Shown: piece after piece, positions 29,456-37,418 of the stretch
How the letters are laid out: each line of letters starts with the position of its first letter
Numbering within the stretch: position 1 is the stretch's first letter
Assembly (NCBI RefSeq): GCF_003020125.1
Contig: NZ_PYFW01000011.1
Span: forward strand, 121,845-185,844
Length of the DNA: 64,000 bases
Origin: Bradyrhizobium sp. MOS003
GTDB taxonomy: Bacteria; Pseudomonadota; Alphaproteobacteria; Rhizobiales; Xanthobacteraceae
Direction: 5' to 3'
The notes under the pieces: model-generated
Databases searched by the model: none
Seen by the model: the letters and a program-made list of their open reading frames with translations, nothing else
Told to the model about the DNA's origin: nothing
Made by a program: the position numbers and the translations under genes

Positions 29456-31750
29456 TCACCATTTGTAGGAAACGCTGGCGGTGATGCGCCGGCGGTCGCC
29501 GTAGAAGCAGGACGTGGCCGAGGCGCAACTCGCGACATAGATCCGGTCGGTCAGGTTGATCACGTTGAGCGCCGTCCGCCAGTTCTGCCATTCGTAGTGG
29601 ACCGCGAGATCGCCGAGCACCACCGCGGGAACCTCGAGGGTATTGGCGGTGTCGGCCCAGGACGCGCCGATGTAGCGAACGCCGCCGCCGAAACCAAAGC
29701 CCTCCAGCGGCCCGTCCTTGAAGGTGTAGTCGGCCCAGCCCGACACCAGCAGCTCAGGCGTGTTGGTCGGCGTCTTGCCGACCAGCGACGGATCGAGATC
29801 CCGGCTGTTGAAGAGATGATAGGCCGTGAAGGAGCCGATGAACTTCAGCTCCCTGGTGGCATTGGCCACCGCTTCGAGCTCGATACCGCGCGAAGTCACC
29901 TCGCCGGTCTGGTTCTGCAGGACCGGAACGCTGCCCGGCAATGTCGTCGCGACGTTCTGCCGGACCAGGTCGAAAGCCGAGACCGTGAAATAACCGTCGA
30001 AGCCTTTCGGCGCGACCTTGACGCCGATTTCGGCCTGCTTGCCGGTCTCCGGCAGGAACAGCTGGTTCTGGGCGTTGAGGCCGATGATCGGATTGTAGCT
30101 CGTCGAATAGGAGACATAGGGCGCAATGCCGTTGTCGAAATTGTAGATCAGCCCGGCGCGGCCGCTGAACTTGCTGTCCTCGCGGCTTCCGACGGTGGCA
30201 CCGGTGTCACGCGCGTCCTGCGTCGTCTCGACCCAGTCGTTGCGGCCGCTCAGCACCAGCGTGAAATTGCCGAGCTTCATCTGGTCCTGAAGATAGGTCC
30301 CGGCCTGCTTCTGTGTAATCTGGAAATTCCGGAAGGGGGCGCTTGGAAGCGGAACCTCGGCCGCACCATAGGAGGGATTGAAGACGTTGATCGAGGACAC
30401 GCCGAAGCCGAAGGCCTGATAGTCGTCGATCTGGTAGCCCTTCAGATCGACCCCGAACAGCACCGTGTGCTTCACCGGGCCGGTGTCGAAGCGATACTCG
30501 AGCTGGTTGTCGAGATTGGCCTGATTGGCGGTGTTCTTCGCATACCAATTGTACCGATTGAGCGTCGCCGTGTTGACGTTGGCCCAATCGTTGCCGACAT
30601 AGCCGCGGTAGGTGATGTCCACATGCGCAAAGCGGGCATTCTGACGGAACGTCAGGTCCTCGGTGAGATTACGCGCGAACTGATAGCCAAGCATCTCCTG
30701 CTCGCGCGTGAACTTGTCGACGCTGGGATCGCCGACGAAGAAGCTGGTCGGAATCTTGCCGAACGGCGCGTTCGTCACCGTGCCCTGATAGGGCAGGAAG
30801 TTGATGCCGCGGGTGTCCTGCTTCGAGGCCGAGGCCAGCACCGTGAAGCTCGTGTCGGCATCCGGCTTCCAGGTGAGCGACGGTGCGATGAAGTAGTTGT
30901 TGTCAGGCGTGAAGTTGACCTGTGTGCCGCCGTTCTGGACCTGGCCGACCACACGGGCAAGCAGCTTGCCGTTCTCGGGGCTGGTCGCGACCGGCCCGCC
31001 GAAATCGAAGCTGACATAGGCGTTGCCGAAATTGTTCACGCCGGTCTCGACGTAACGGATCGGCTCGGCCGGCGGTAGCTTGCTGATGACGTTGACGATG
31101 CCGCTCGGGCTCGATCCGCCATAGAGCACCGCGGATGGACCGCGCAGCACCTCGACCCGCTCCATGTTCGGCGTCTGCAGCTTCCAGCTCGCATAGGATG
31201 TGTAGAACAGCTGCATGCCGTCGAGGAACAGACCGATATCCTCGGACTTGAAGCCGCGGATCAGCCACCAGTCGTTGCGGGTGTCCGTGCCGAACGTCCC
31301 TGCCCGCACACCGGCGGTGTAGCGCAGAACTTCGTCGAGCTTGTTCGGCTTCTGGTCGCGGATCTGCTCGGCGCCGATGACCGACACCGATTGCGGCGTC
31401 TGCATGATCGGCGTGTTGGTCTTGGTGCCGGACGAGCTGCGGCCCGCGACGTACCCTTTCACCGGGCCGCGCGGCGTCTCGACGAAGCCGACATTGCGCT
31501 GCGGCTGCGGCCTGTTCCTGTCGGCGCCCTGCTCCGACGAGCGCGGTGCGCGGCGCTGAGGAGCCGTAGCGGCGCGCCGGCGCGCTTCCGGTGCGGTGAC
31601 GGTCACCGGCGGCAGGCTCGTTGCACCACCTTGCGGGGCAGATTGTGCAAGCGATGCCTGCGGCATCAAAATCCAAGCGGACGCGGTCGCCAATACGACC
31701 GACCGCAGCATTCCAAGACTATTCACGTGCCACCCCAAACCAAACTGCAT
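29456..31750 (-). CDS. TonB-dependent siderophore receptor (FhuA/FoxA-like)
   Basis: Outer-membrane receptor for ferric siderophores, 764 residues. A signal peptide (cleavage near S-L-A-Q at about residue 36) is followed by a TonB-box-like L-P-P-V-T-V-T-A-P, an Arg/Pro-rich linker, the plug domain (about 110-230; T-P-Q-S-V-S-V-I, L-D-E-V-L-R-Y-T-A-G-V, V-L-R-G-P-S-A-V-L-Y-G) and a C-terminal 22-strand barrel ending in aromatic W (S-V-S-Y-K-W). The pattern P-N-M-E-R-V-E-V-L-R-G and S-P-S-G-I-V-N-V-I-S-K places it in the hydroxamate-siderophore group. An internal start at M14 is possible. It is monocistronic, without an adjacent ABC importer, so its siderophore is unknown. Iron control is likely but no textbook Fur, Irr or RirA box is evident. 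Confidence 0.93.
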   Translation of the reverse strand: MQFGLGWHVNSLGMLRSVVLATASAWILMPQASLAQSAPQGGATSLPPVTVTAPEARRRAATAPQRRAPRSSEQGADRNRPQPQRNVGFVETPRGPVKGYVAGRSSSGTKTNTPIMQTPQSVSVIGAEQIRDQKPNKLDEVLRYTAGVRAGTFGTDTRNDWWLIRGFKSEDIGLFLDGMQLFYTSYASWKLQTPNMERVEVLRGPSAVLYGGSSPSGIVNVISKLPPAEPIRYVETGVNNFGNAYVSFDFGGPVATSPENGKLLARVVGQVQNGGTQVNFTPDNNYFIAPSLTWKPDADTSFTVLASASKQDTRGINFLPYQGTVTNAPFGKIPTSFFVGDPSVDKFTREQEMLGYQFARNLTEDLTFRQNARFAHVDITYRGYVGNDWANVNTATLNRYNWYAKNTANQANLDNQLEYRFDTGPVKHTVLFGVDLKGYQIDDYQAFGFGVSSINVFNPSYGAAEVPLPSAPFRNFQITQKQAGTYLQDQMKLGNFTLVLSGRNDWVETTQDARDTGATVGSREDSKFSGRAGLIYNFDNGIAPYVSYSTSYNPIIGLNAQNQLFLPETGKQAEIGVKVAPKGFDGYFTVSAFDLVRQNVATTLPGSVPVLQNQTGEVTSRGIELEAVANATRELKFIGSFTAYHLFNSRDLDPSLVGKTPTNTPELLVSGWADYTFKDGPLEGFGFGGGVRYIGASWADTANTLEVPAVVLGDLAVHYEWQNWRTALNVINLTDRIYVASCASATSCFYGDRRRITASVSYKW

Positions 31751-32051
31751 GTGTCATGCCGTCAGTCCCGTGACGGCTGCATTGGGGAGAGGCTTATGCA
31801 GAGGCGCACGATTTCCCTAATTGAAAGCCTCTTAGAGGCGCTCTTAGAGGCACTCCACATGTCCGGAGATTGCTGCGGGAACTGCGCCTCGCGGCATGAC
31901 ACAGCCGGGCTGAGGGACGTTCCGACAGCCACCGGCGAAACCAGCCAGGCGGCAAGACGAAACCATTTTGCGGAACCCGCGAAACGATCCGGAAACAGAC
32001 GGTCCGTAAGACAGAGCCATAGACGGCGGCAAAGCCCGTCGGGAGGCTCAG
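31751..32051. other. Divergent intergenic region, 301 bp
   Basis: Promoter region shared by the siderophore receptor (leftward) and the 67-aa protein (rightward). It contains the tandem CTCTTAGAGG repeat. Three overlapping minus-strand frames here (up to 100 codons) have no ribosome sites and look spurious. Confidence 0.5.
31829..31850. promoter_or_regulatory. Tandem CTCTTAGAGG repeat upstream of the receptor gene
   Basis: The decamer CTCTTAGAGG occurs at 31829-31838 and again at 31841-31850, a 12-bp period that places both copies on about the same helix face, 80-100 bp upstream of the receptor start. Each copy is a near-palindrome. The spacing and position suggest a regulator site, but the sequence does not match a regulator consensus I can name. 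Confidence 0.35.
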
Positions 32052-32255
32052 ATGAACCACTCAATACACTCTGCTGATCGTGCGACCCACCTGAAGATCG
32101 TGGTGGTGGCGCTGGTGGCTGGCATCATGGTGGCCGGCTTCGGGATCGCAGCCCGCACCAATGCCGATTACAGCCAGACCGCCCAGTCCAGCCACGTGAT
32201 CAAGGCCGGCAAGCCGGTGGTGGTGACAAGCGCGGGGGCGTCCGAGATTCGCTGA
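32052..32255 (+). CDS. 67-residue membrane-anchored protein, function unknown
   Basis: One hydrophobic helix at about residues 15-33 (I-V-V-V-A-L-V-A-G-I-M-V-A-G-F-G-I-A-A) with a short basic N-terminal side and a polar tail that would lie in the periplasm. A strong ribosome site (GGGAGG) is 6-7 bases before the ATG, and a good intrinsic terminator follows 26 bp after the stop, so this is a real single-gene unit. I recognise no named family. It could be a secreted peptide if cleaved after A-A-R-T-N-A. Confidence 0.72.
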   Translation: MNHSIHSADRATHLKIVVVALVAGIMVAGFGIAARTNADYSQTAQSSHVIKAGKPVVVTSAGASEIR

Positions 32256-32280
32256 GACGTCCTAGTCCGGGCTGACCGAT

Positions 32281-32303
32281 GGCCGCCTCCGGGCGGCCTT
32301 TTT
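32281..32303 (+). terminator. Rho-independent terminator of the 67-aa gene
   Basis: GGCCGCC and GGCGGCC arms with a TCCG loop, followed by five thymines. Well-formed for the plus strand. Confidence 0.85.
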
Positions 32304-32354
32304 CATTTTCCAGAGCAATACTTAGCCGAGATACACCGTGTCAGCGCAACGTCC

Positions 32355-32383
32355 TTGACTTCACTCAGCCCCGCCTTTAATTC
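32355..32383 (+). promoter_or_regulatory. Candidate promoter of tRNA-Asp
   Basis: TTGACT at 32355-32360 and TTTAAT at 32376-32381 (15-bp spacer; TAATTC at 32378-32383 gives 17) lie 33-61 bp upstream of the tRNA gene. The -35 is good; the exact -10 is uncertain. Confidence 0.45.
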
Positions 32384-32415
32384 CCCCCTCGTTCCGCGCG
32401 CATCGAGCGAACCAC

Positions 32416-32492
<77 letters not shown>

Positions 32493-32700
32493 TTTTGGCA
32501 ATCCCTTCATAGTGTTAGCTTGAACTCCTTGAGGCCTGCGGCAACTGCGGCGAGCCGTGAACGACGTTCGTACGGCCGGGGACCTGCGGCGGTGTCAGCC
32601 CGCGCCCGAATCGTCTAGGTCTCAAAGGACTTAGAGGGACCCCGCGCATTCTCGGCTTTTTCAGGGATTCCCTGTCATTGGACAACCGAGGAGGCCAGCC

Positions 32701-33015
32701 ATGTCTAAGAAGGATTCGGCTAAGAAGGCAGCCGCTCCCGCCACCATCACGCTCAAGCAGCTCGCTGCCGATATCGCCGAGAGCCAGGACCTGTCGAAAA
32801 AGCGCGCCGAGGCGGTCCTGACCGACATGGTCGATCTGATCGCCAGGCACCTCAGGAAGGGCGACCGGGTCCGCATCGTGGGCTTGGGCATCCTCCAGGT
32901 CCGCAAGCGCGCCGCCCGCACCGGCCGCAATCCCGCCACCGGCGAGCCGATCCACATCAAGGCCAGCAAGAAAGTCACCTTCCGTCCGGTCAAGGAACTG
33001 AAAGAGGCGATCTGA
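32701..33015 (+). CDS. HU/IHF-family DNA-binding protein
   Basis: Nucleoid-associated protein of 104 residues that binds and bends DNA as a dimer. The HU core (about residues 16-104) has the helical dimer part, the turn G-D-R-V-R-I-V-G-L-G-I-L-Q-V and the DNA-binding beta-arm A-A-R-T-G-R-N-P-A-T-G-E-P-I-H-I. An N-terminal lysine/alanine extension of about 14 residues (M-S-K-K-D-S-A-K-K) makes it longer than the 90-residue standard. A strong GAGGAGG site lies 6 bases before the ATG. Because it is diverged from canonical HU, I give no symbol. Confidence 0.92.
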   Translation: MSKKDSAKKAAAPATITLKQLAADIAESQDLSKKRAEAVLTDMVDLIARHLRKGDRVRIVGLGILQVRKRAARTGRNPATGEPIHIKASKKVTFRPVKELKEAI

Positions 33016-33117
33016 GGCTACCTTTCGTTAAGCCTGATCCCACGACCTTGCTGCCGCAACGCGGCCCGCTTTTCTGGTATACCGGCTGCTCCCCTGACCC
33101 CGGCGGTTTGACCAGAA

Positions 33118-34368
33118 ATGTCCTCCCTCACCTTTTCGCATACCGTGACCGAGCGCTTCCTGCGCTACGTCACCATCGACACCCAGTCCGATCCGGAATC
33201 TCCTCACTCGCCCTCGACCGAGAAGCAGAAGGATCTCGGGCGCGTGCTGGCCGCCGAGCTGAAAGCCATCGGCGTCGCCGACGCGCATCTCGACGATTAC
33301 GGCTACGTCTACGGAACGATCCCGGCCAACACGACCAAGAAGGTGCCGGTGATCTGCTTCTGCTCGCACATGGACACTTCGCCCGACGTCACCGGCAAGG
33401 ACGTCAAGCCGCAGGTCTGGACGAACTATCGCGGCGGCGACATCACGCTGCCGGGCGACACCAGCCAGGTCATCCGCTTCGCCGAACACCCGGCGCTGAA
33501 GAACCAGATCGGCAACGACATCATCACCACCGACGGCACCACGCTGTTGGGGGCCGACAACAAGGCGGGCGTTGCCGAGATCATGGATGCCGCGCAGTTC
33601 TTCATCAACAATCCCGACGTGAAACACGGCACCATCAAGATCCTGTTCACGCCGGACGAAGAGATCGGCCGCGGCGTCGACAATGTCGACATCAAGAAGC
33701 TCGGTGCCGATTTCGGCTACACCATGGACGGCGAGAGCGCTGGCTGCGTCGAGGACGAGACCTTCTCGGCCGACGGCGCCACCATCACCATCAACGGCGT
33801 CAGCGCCCATCCCGGCTACGCCAAGGGCAAGATGGAGCACGCGATCAAGATCGCAGCGGCGATCGTCGAGCGGCTGCCGAAGGAAGGCTGCTCACCGGAG
33901 ACGACCTCGGGCAAGCAGGGCTTTCTGCATCCGATCGGCATCGAGGGCGCGCTGGAGCAGGCAAGGCTCTCCTTCATCGTGCGCGACTTCACCGAGGAAG
34001 GGCTGAAGGAAAAGGAAGTTCTGCTCGAGACGATCGTCAAGGACGTGATGAAGGACTATCCGCGCTCAACCTACGCGTTCGAGGTGAAGGAGCAGTACCG
34101 CAACATGAAGCAGGTGATCGACCGTCACCCGCACGTGCTCGAATATGCCATCGAAGCGATCCGCCGCGCCGGCCTGCGCCCGATGCGCACCGCGATCCGC
34201 GGCGGCACCGACGGCTCGCGCCTGTCCTTCATGGGTCTGCCCTGCCCCAACATCTTTGCCGGCGAGCACGCGTTTCACTCGCGGCTCGAATGGGTCAGCC
34301 GACAGGACATGGAAAAGGCCGTGCAGACCATCGTGCATCTCGCGATGATCTGGGAGGAGAAAGCTTAA
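33118..34368 (+). CDS. pepT: Peptidase T (tripeptide aminopeptidase)
   Basis: Cytoplasmic M20-family metallopeptidase that removes N-terminal residues from tripeptides; 416 residues, the usual length. Zinc ligands are recognisable: H in F-C-S-H-M-D-T-S-P-D, D in T-L-L-G-A-D-N-K-A-G, E-E in F-T-P-D-E-E-I-G-R-G, D in T-M-D-G-E, and H in G-E-H-A-F-H-S. A lid/dimer domain occupies about residues 205-315. The ribosome site is weak. A perfect hairpin follows the stop. Confidence 0.94.
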   Translation: MSSLTFSHTVTERFLRYVTIDTQSDPESPHSPSTEKQKDLGRVLAAELKAIGVADAHLDDYGYVYGTIPANTTKKVPVICFCSHMDTSPDVTGKDVKPQVWTNYRGGDITLPGDTSQVIRFAEHPALKNQIGNDIITTDGTTLLGADNKAGVAEIMDAAQFFINNPDVKHGTIKILFTPDEEIGRGVDNVDIKKLGADFGYTMDGESAGCVEDETFSADGATITINGVSAHPGYAKGKMEHAIKIAAAIVERLPKEGCSPETTSGKQGFLHPIGIEGALEQARLSFIVRDFTEEGLKEKEVLLETIVKDVMKDYPRSTYAFEVKEQYRNMKQVIDRHPHVLEYAIEAIRRAGLRPMRTAIRGGTDGSRLSFMGLPCPNIFAGEHAFHSRLEWVSRQDMEKAVQTIVHLAMIWEEKA

Positions 34369-34384
34369 GGCCTCCACAATCGTC

Positions 34385-34412
34385 AAATGGCCGGGCTTGC
34401 GCCCGGCCATTT
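34385..34412. terminator. Bidirectional hairpin between pepT and the convergent membrane-protein gene
   Basis: A perfect 12-bp stem, AAATGGCCGGGC and GCCCGGCCATTT around a TTGC loop, lies 16 bp after the pepT stop and 27 bp after the stop of the opposing gene. The A/T ends of the stem supply short U runs in both directions. Confidence 0.8.
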
Positions 34413-34438
34413 GCTTGAAGGTCCATTGGCTTGAAGGT

Positions 34439-35329
34439 TTACGGCACCGGCATTGCGCGCGGACTGCGGTGGAAGCGATTCGAACTCGCCATCCAGTTGG
34501 GCAACGGCGCACCATCGCGGTGCCGCCCACCGGCGACCGCTGCCGCCCATGCCACCACGGCTCCAATCAAGGTCGCCGCCGCCACCGAGAACGCAACGAT
34601 GATCGAGTTGCGCCGCGCGCGATTGATGGCCGTTTTCGCGTCTGCGATCAGTGCATCCACGCGACGCTCTGAGTCGGGCGCTGCCAGCCCCGTCAGGGCC
34701 GCCACCTGCTGGATCAGGTAAACCCGATCGTCGGTACTGACCCCGCTATGGCTCGATGACGTCATCAGGATGCGTCCTGCTTCGGCGCGGGCCTCCCGGA
34801 GGTCGGTGTTAGGCGGTCGGCGCGGCGCGCGGAACAGCTTGTCCAACTCGTAGCTCAACAGTGGCTCGGCGGCGGACGTATTGCTGGCCGAGCTTCGCAT
34901 CGGCGAACGGTCGATCGCCGATGCGCCAAGCATTGCGAGGAGAGCGGCGCCGAACAGCACCGCCAGCGCCCAGGACGTCAGCCCTTGAAGGCCATCCCGC
35001 CGCTCGACGTCGTCCTCGATCGTCGTCAACGCAGGCGCCGGCCGCGTTGTCCGACCGGCGATGTAACCGCCGAAGCCGAAGCTGATGATCGCCTGGATGA
35101 TCAGATACAGCCCTGACAGCAGGGCTAGCGCGGCAGAGGAATCCCGCCAAGTCGGCGAGGCCGAGCTGACGCCGAGGCCGACCGCGACGCCAAAGCCGAT
35201 CAGGATGAACGACATGGCGCCAGCGGCAAGCGCGCCTGCGAACACCGAACTCCATTGAATGGTCCGGCCTCCGTTGGCCTCCAGGCCGCCTTCCACGATC
35301 TCTTCCCGCATGACAGTTTCAATCGTCAT
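34439..35329 (-). CDS. Multi-span inner-membrane protein of unknown function
   Basis: A 296-residue protein with about four hydrophobic helices: two near residues 25-50 and 65-90, one near 118-138, and one near the C-terminus (about 243-268, V-A-A-A-T-L-I-G-A-V-V-A-W-A-A-A-V-A-G-G). Between helices three and four is a soluble stretch of roughly 100 residues with several R-R-V/A-R basic patches. The last 25 residues are Arg/Pro-rich. I recognise no named family. A 24-codon gene lies directly upstream on the same strand, 9 bp away. Confidence 0.72.
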   Translation of the reverse strand: MTIETVMREEIVEGGLEANGGRTIQWSSVFAGALAAGAMSFILIGFGVAVGLGVSSASPTWRDSSAALALLSGLYLIIQAIISFGFGGYIAGRTTRPAPALTTIEDDVERRDGLQGLTSWALAVLFGAALLAMLGASAIDRSPMRSSASNTSAAEPLLSYELDKLFRAPRRPPNTDLREARAEAGRILMTSSSHSGVSTDDRVYLIQQVAALTGLAAPDSERRVDALIADAKTAINRARRNSIIVAFSVAAATLIGAVVAWAAAVAGGRHRDGAPLPNWMASSNRFHRSPRAMPVP

Positions 35330-35338
35330 CGCGGCTTC

Positions 35339-35413
35339 TCAACGCAGGCCGAAGAACGACAGAACAGCCATGATCACGACGATCAAGCCGATCAGATAAA
35401 TCAGTCCATCCAT
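35339..35413 (-). CDS. 24-residue membrane microprotein
   Basis: A 25-codon gene read from the ATG at 35413 to a TGA at 35341-35339. The product starts M-D-G-L-I-Y-L-I-G-L-I-V-V-I-M and ends S-F-F-G-L-R: one transmembrane helix with an acidic start and an arginine end. A very strong ribosome site, GAGGAGG, lies about 8 bases before the ATG, which is the main reason to call it real. It precedes the multi-span protein gene by 9 bp. The function is unknown; it may assist its neighbour, as small single-helix proteins often bind larger membrane proteins. Confidence 0.72.
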   Translation of the reverse strand: MDGLIYLIGLIVVIMAVLSFFGLR

Positions 35414-35725
35414 AGTCCGTCCTCCTCAATGTTCCTCGTCGCTAATCACGAAGAATGAGGAACGTTCCAAACTGGACGAAACTGCTGGAACGAATGGGCC
35501 GACAGGGCGTTGCCGGTTCGAGTCCCAAGGATGAAGATCGTGAGCATGAAGGCCTCAGCCCGGTCCGTCCGGGTTGGGGCCTTTCCGTTTGCGCCGCGCC
35601 CGCCAGTAAGAGGCGGCCGTGGCCTACTGCTGCCGCAATTGTTTCGCGGACGTAACAATGTTGCGGGTCGACACTATTCCCGCCCCCATGCTAGGCCGGG
35701 CATAGACCGCAACCAGAGTGACGTC
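35414..35725. other. Intergenic gap, 312 bp
   Basis: Divergent region between the microprotein gene and the metal-efflux operon. It should contain both promoters. A T-arm-like stretch (GCCGGTTCGAGTCCC near 35511-35525) recalls the 3' part of a tRNA but no cloverleaf can be folded around it. Confidence 0.5.
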
Positions 35726-36088
35726 GTGCCCGCGAACCGCCAGCCCTCAGGAACTTGCCGCCGGCGTGACTGGCGCGGGCTGCTGTCCGTGCTGATCGCT
35801 GTCATCTACCTGCTCGCGGGCGTGCTGCATGGCTCGCACGACATCGATGTCACCACGCCCGGGGGCGGCTCGGAGATCGCCGCGGTCCTGGATGGCCCCT
35901 CGGACCACAGTGACCACTGGGCGATCGGCGGACATCATTGCCACGGCTGCTTCTCCCTGACGGTGACACAGCCGGCGCCGGCGGCCGTAACGGTCGCGCT
36001 TGCATCCGCATCGAGTCCGCATCGTGCGCCCCGGCTCGCCGGAATTGTCCCCGATACCGACTCTCCCCCTCCCAAACCTATTGCCTGA
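35726..36088 (+). CDS. Small secreted or membrane-anchored His/Cys protein at the head of the metal-efflux operon
   Basis: A roughly 120-residue protein from the GTG at 35726; the frame is open further upstream but that part is Arg/Pro-rich noise. One hydrophobic helix (S-V-L-I-A-V-I-Y-L-L-A-G-V-L-H-G) is followed by a periplasmic part with H-S-D-H-W-A and the compact motif H-H-C-H-G-C-F, well suited to bind a metal ion. It precedes the outer-membrane factor gene by 55 bp on the same strand. Small periplasmic metal-sensing proteins (for example CnrX/Y types) occur at such places, but I see no homology to them. Start and function are uncertain. Confidence 0.6.
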   Translation: MPANRQPSGTCRRRDWRGLLSVLIAVIYLLAGVLHGSHDIDVTTPGGGSEIAAVLDGPSDHSDHWAIGGHHCHGCFSLTVTQPAPAAVTVALASASSPHRAPRLAGIVPDTDSPPPKPIA

Positions 36089-36143
36089 ACGGATTGGTCG
36101 GGCGTCCAGCGCCCATTAGGTTCATCCTTCACAGGTCGGTTTC

Positions 36144-37418
36144 ATGTTTCGCAGGGGAATGGCCGCGCGCCTGGCGTGCGCGGCAGCGTGTCTGATTGCG
36201 GGATCGGCGATTGCGCCGTCTCACGCCCAGACTTTGACGATGCGGAGCGCGTTGTCGCGCGCGCTGGCCGCGAGCCCGCGGCTAACGGCGGCGGAGCGTG
36301 ACGTCGGCATCGCCACGGGCCAGCGCATCCAGGCGGGCGCCCTGCTCAATCCGGAACTCTCGTACGAGCAGGACGATTCATTCGGCTCCGGCAAGTACCG
36401 CGGGACGCGATCGGCCGAGACGACGCTCCAGATCAGCCAGGCCTTCGAGCTGTTCGGCAAGCGCGACGCGCGGATCGCGGCCGGCGCTGCCGGCATCGAG
36501 GTCGCCGCGATCCAGCGCAAGGCGATCAGGCTCGAGGTGCTGTCGGAAACCGCGATCGCCTTCCTCGGCGTGCTCGGCGCGCAGCGGCGCATCCATATCC
36601 TCGACGAGCAGATTGAGGCGATCGACCGCCTGACGCCGCTGCTCCGCCGCCGCGTCGAGGCCGGCGCCTCCTCACCGGCCGAGACCGGCCGCGCCGAAGT
36701 CGCCTCCGCCTTGGTGAAGGCCGACCGCGAGCGCTTCAAGGCAATTCTGTCCAGCGCCCGACGCGAGCTTGCGGTGCTGATGGGCGATCCCAACGCCAAA
36801 TTCGGCGAAGTCTCCGGCCGGCTCGACATCCTGGGCAAAACGCCGACGTTCCAGTCGGTGGTCGCCGCCATCGATGCCAATCCGCAGCTGGTGCGCTGGA
36901 CGGCGGTCTATGCCCAGCGCAATGCCGAGCTGCTGCTGGCACGGCTCAAGCCCTATCCAGACGTGCGGATCGCAGCCGGCTGGCGCCACTTCAACGAGTC
37001 CAATGACGATGCCGTCAGGCTCTCCCTCTCGGTGCCGATCCCCGTGTTCGACCAGAACCAGGGAAACATCCTCTCGGCGCAGGAAAGCCTCGCCAAGACC
37101 AGGGCCGAGCGCGAAGCCAACCGCAACACGCTGATCGTGATCGCCGGCCGCGCCTACGACTCTCTGCAGGGCTCGCTGCGCGAACTCGCGGTGCTGCGCG
37201 AGACCGCCATCCCCAAGGCCACGGAGGCATCCGACGCGATTGCGCAAGGCTACGGCCAGGGCCGCTTCACCCTGCTCGAGGTGCTCGACGCCCAGGCCAG
37301 CGTCAGCCAGGCGCGCCTGCGCGAGCAAGAGGCGCTCCAGAATTTCCACGCTGGCGTTGCGACCATCGAAGGCCTCGTCGGCAATCCCTTTACGCTGGCG
37401 CGGGAGAGCGCACGATGA
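36144..37418 (+). CDS. Outer-membrane efflux protein, CzcC/TolC type
   Basis: Outer-membrane channel subunit of a tripartite heavy-metal efflux pump, 424 residues. A signal peptide (cleavage near S-H-A-Q at about residue 29) precedes two repeated alpha-helical OEP domains. Seen are the start T-M-R-S-A-L-S-R-A-L-A-A-S-P-R-L, N-P-E-L-S-Y-E-Q, and the second-repeat Y-P-D-V-R-I-A-A-G-W-R with V-P-I-P-V-F-D-Q-N-Q-G-N-I, which is characteristic of CzcC-like proteins. It overlaps the adaptor gene by 4 bp (ATGA). Confidence 0.9.
   Translation: MFRRGMAARLACAAACLIAGSAIAPSHAQTLTMRSALSRALAASPRLTAAERDVGIATGQRIQAGALLNPELSYEQDDSFGSGKYRGTRSAETTLQISQAFELFGKRDARIAAGAAGIEVAAIQRKAIRLEVLSETAIAFLGVLGAQRRIHILDEQIEAIDRLTPLLRRRVEAGASSPAETGRAEVASALVKADRERFKAILSSARRELAVLMGDPNAKFGEVSGRLDILGKTPTFQSVVAAIDANPQLVRWTAVYAQRNAELLLARLKPYPDVRIAAGWRHFNESNDDAVRLSLSVPIPVFDQNQGNILSAQESLAKTRAEREANRNTLIVIAGRAYDSLQGSLRELAVLRETAIPKATEASDAIAQGYGQGRFTLLEVLDAQASVSQARLREQEALQNFHAGVATIEGLVGNPFTLARESAR

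Noticed and set aside
31762..32064. Three overlapping minus-strand frames in the divergent receptor region
   Set aside because: Frames overlap each other, lack ribosome sites, and cover the likely promoters.
35490..35530. tRNA-like T-arm (GCCGGTTCGAGTCCC) in the gap before the efflux operon
   Set aside because: No acceptor, D or anticodon arm can be paired around it; at most a fragment or chance match.
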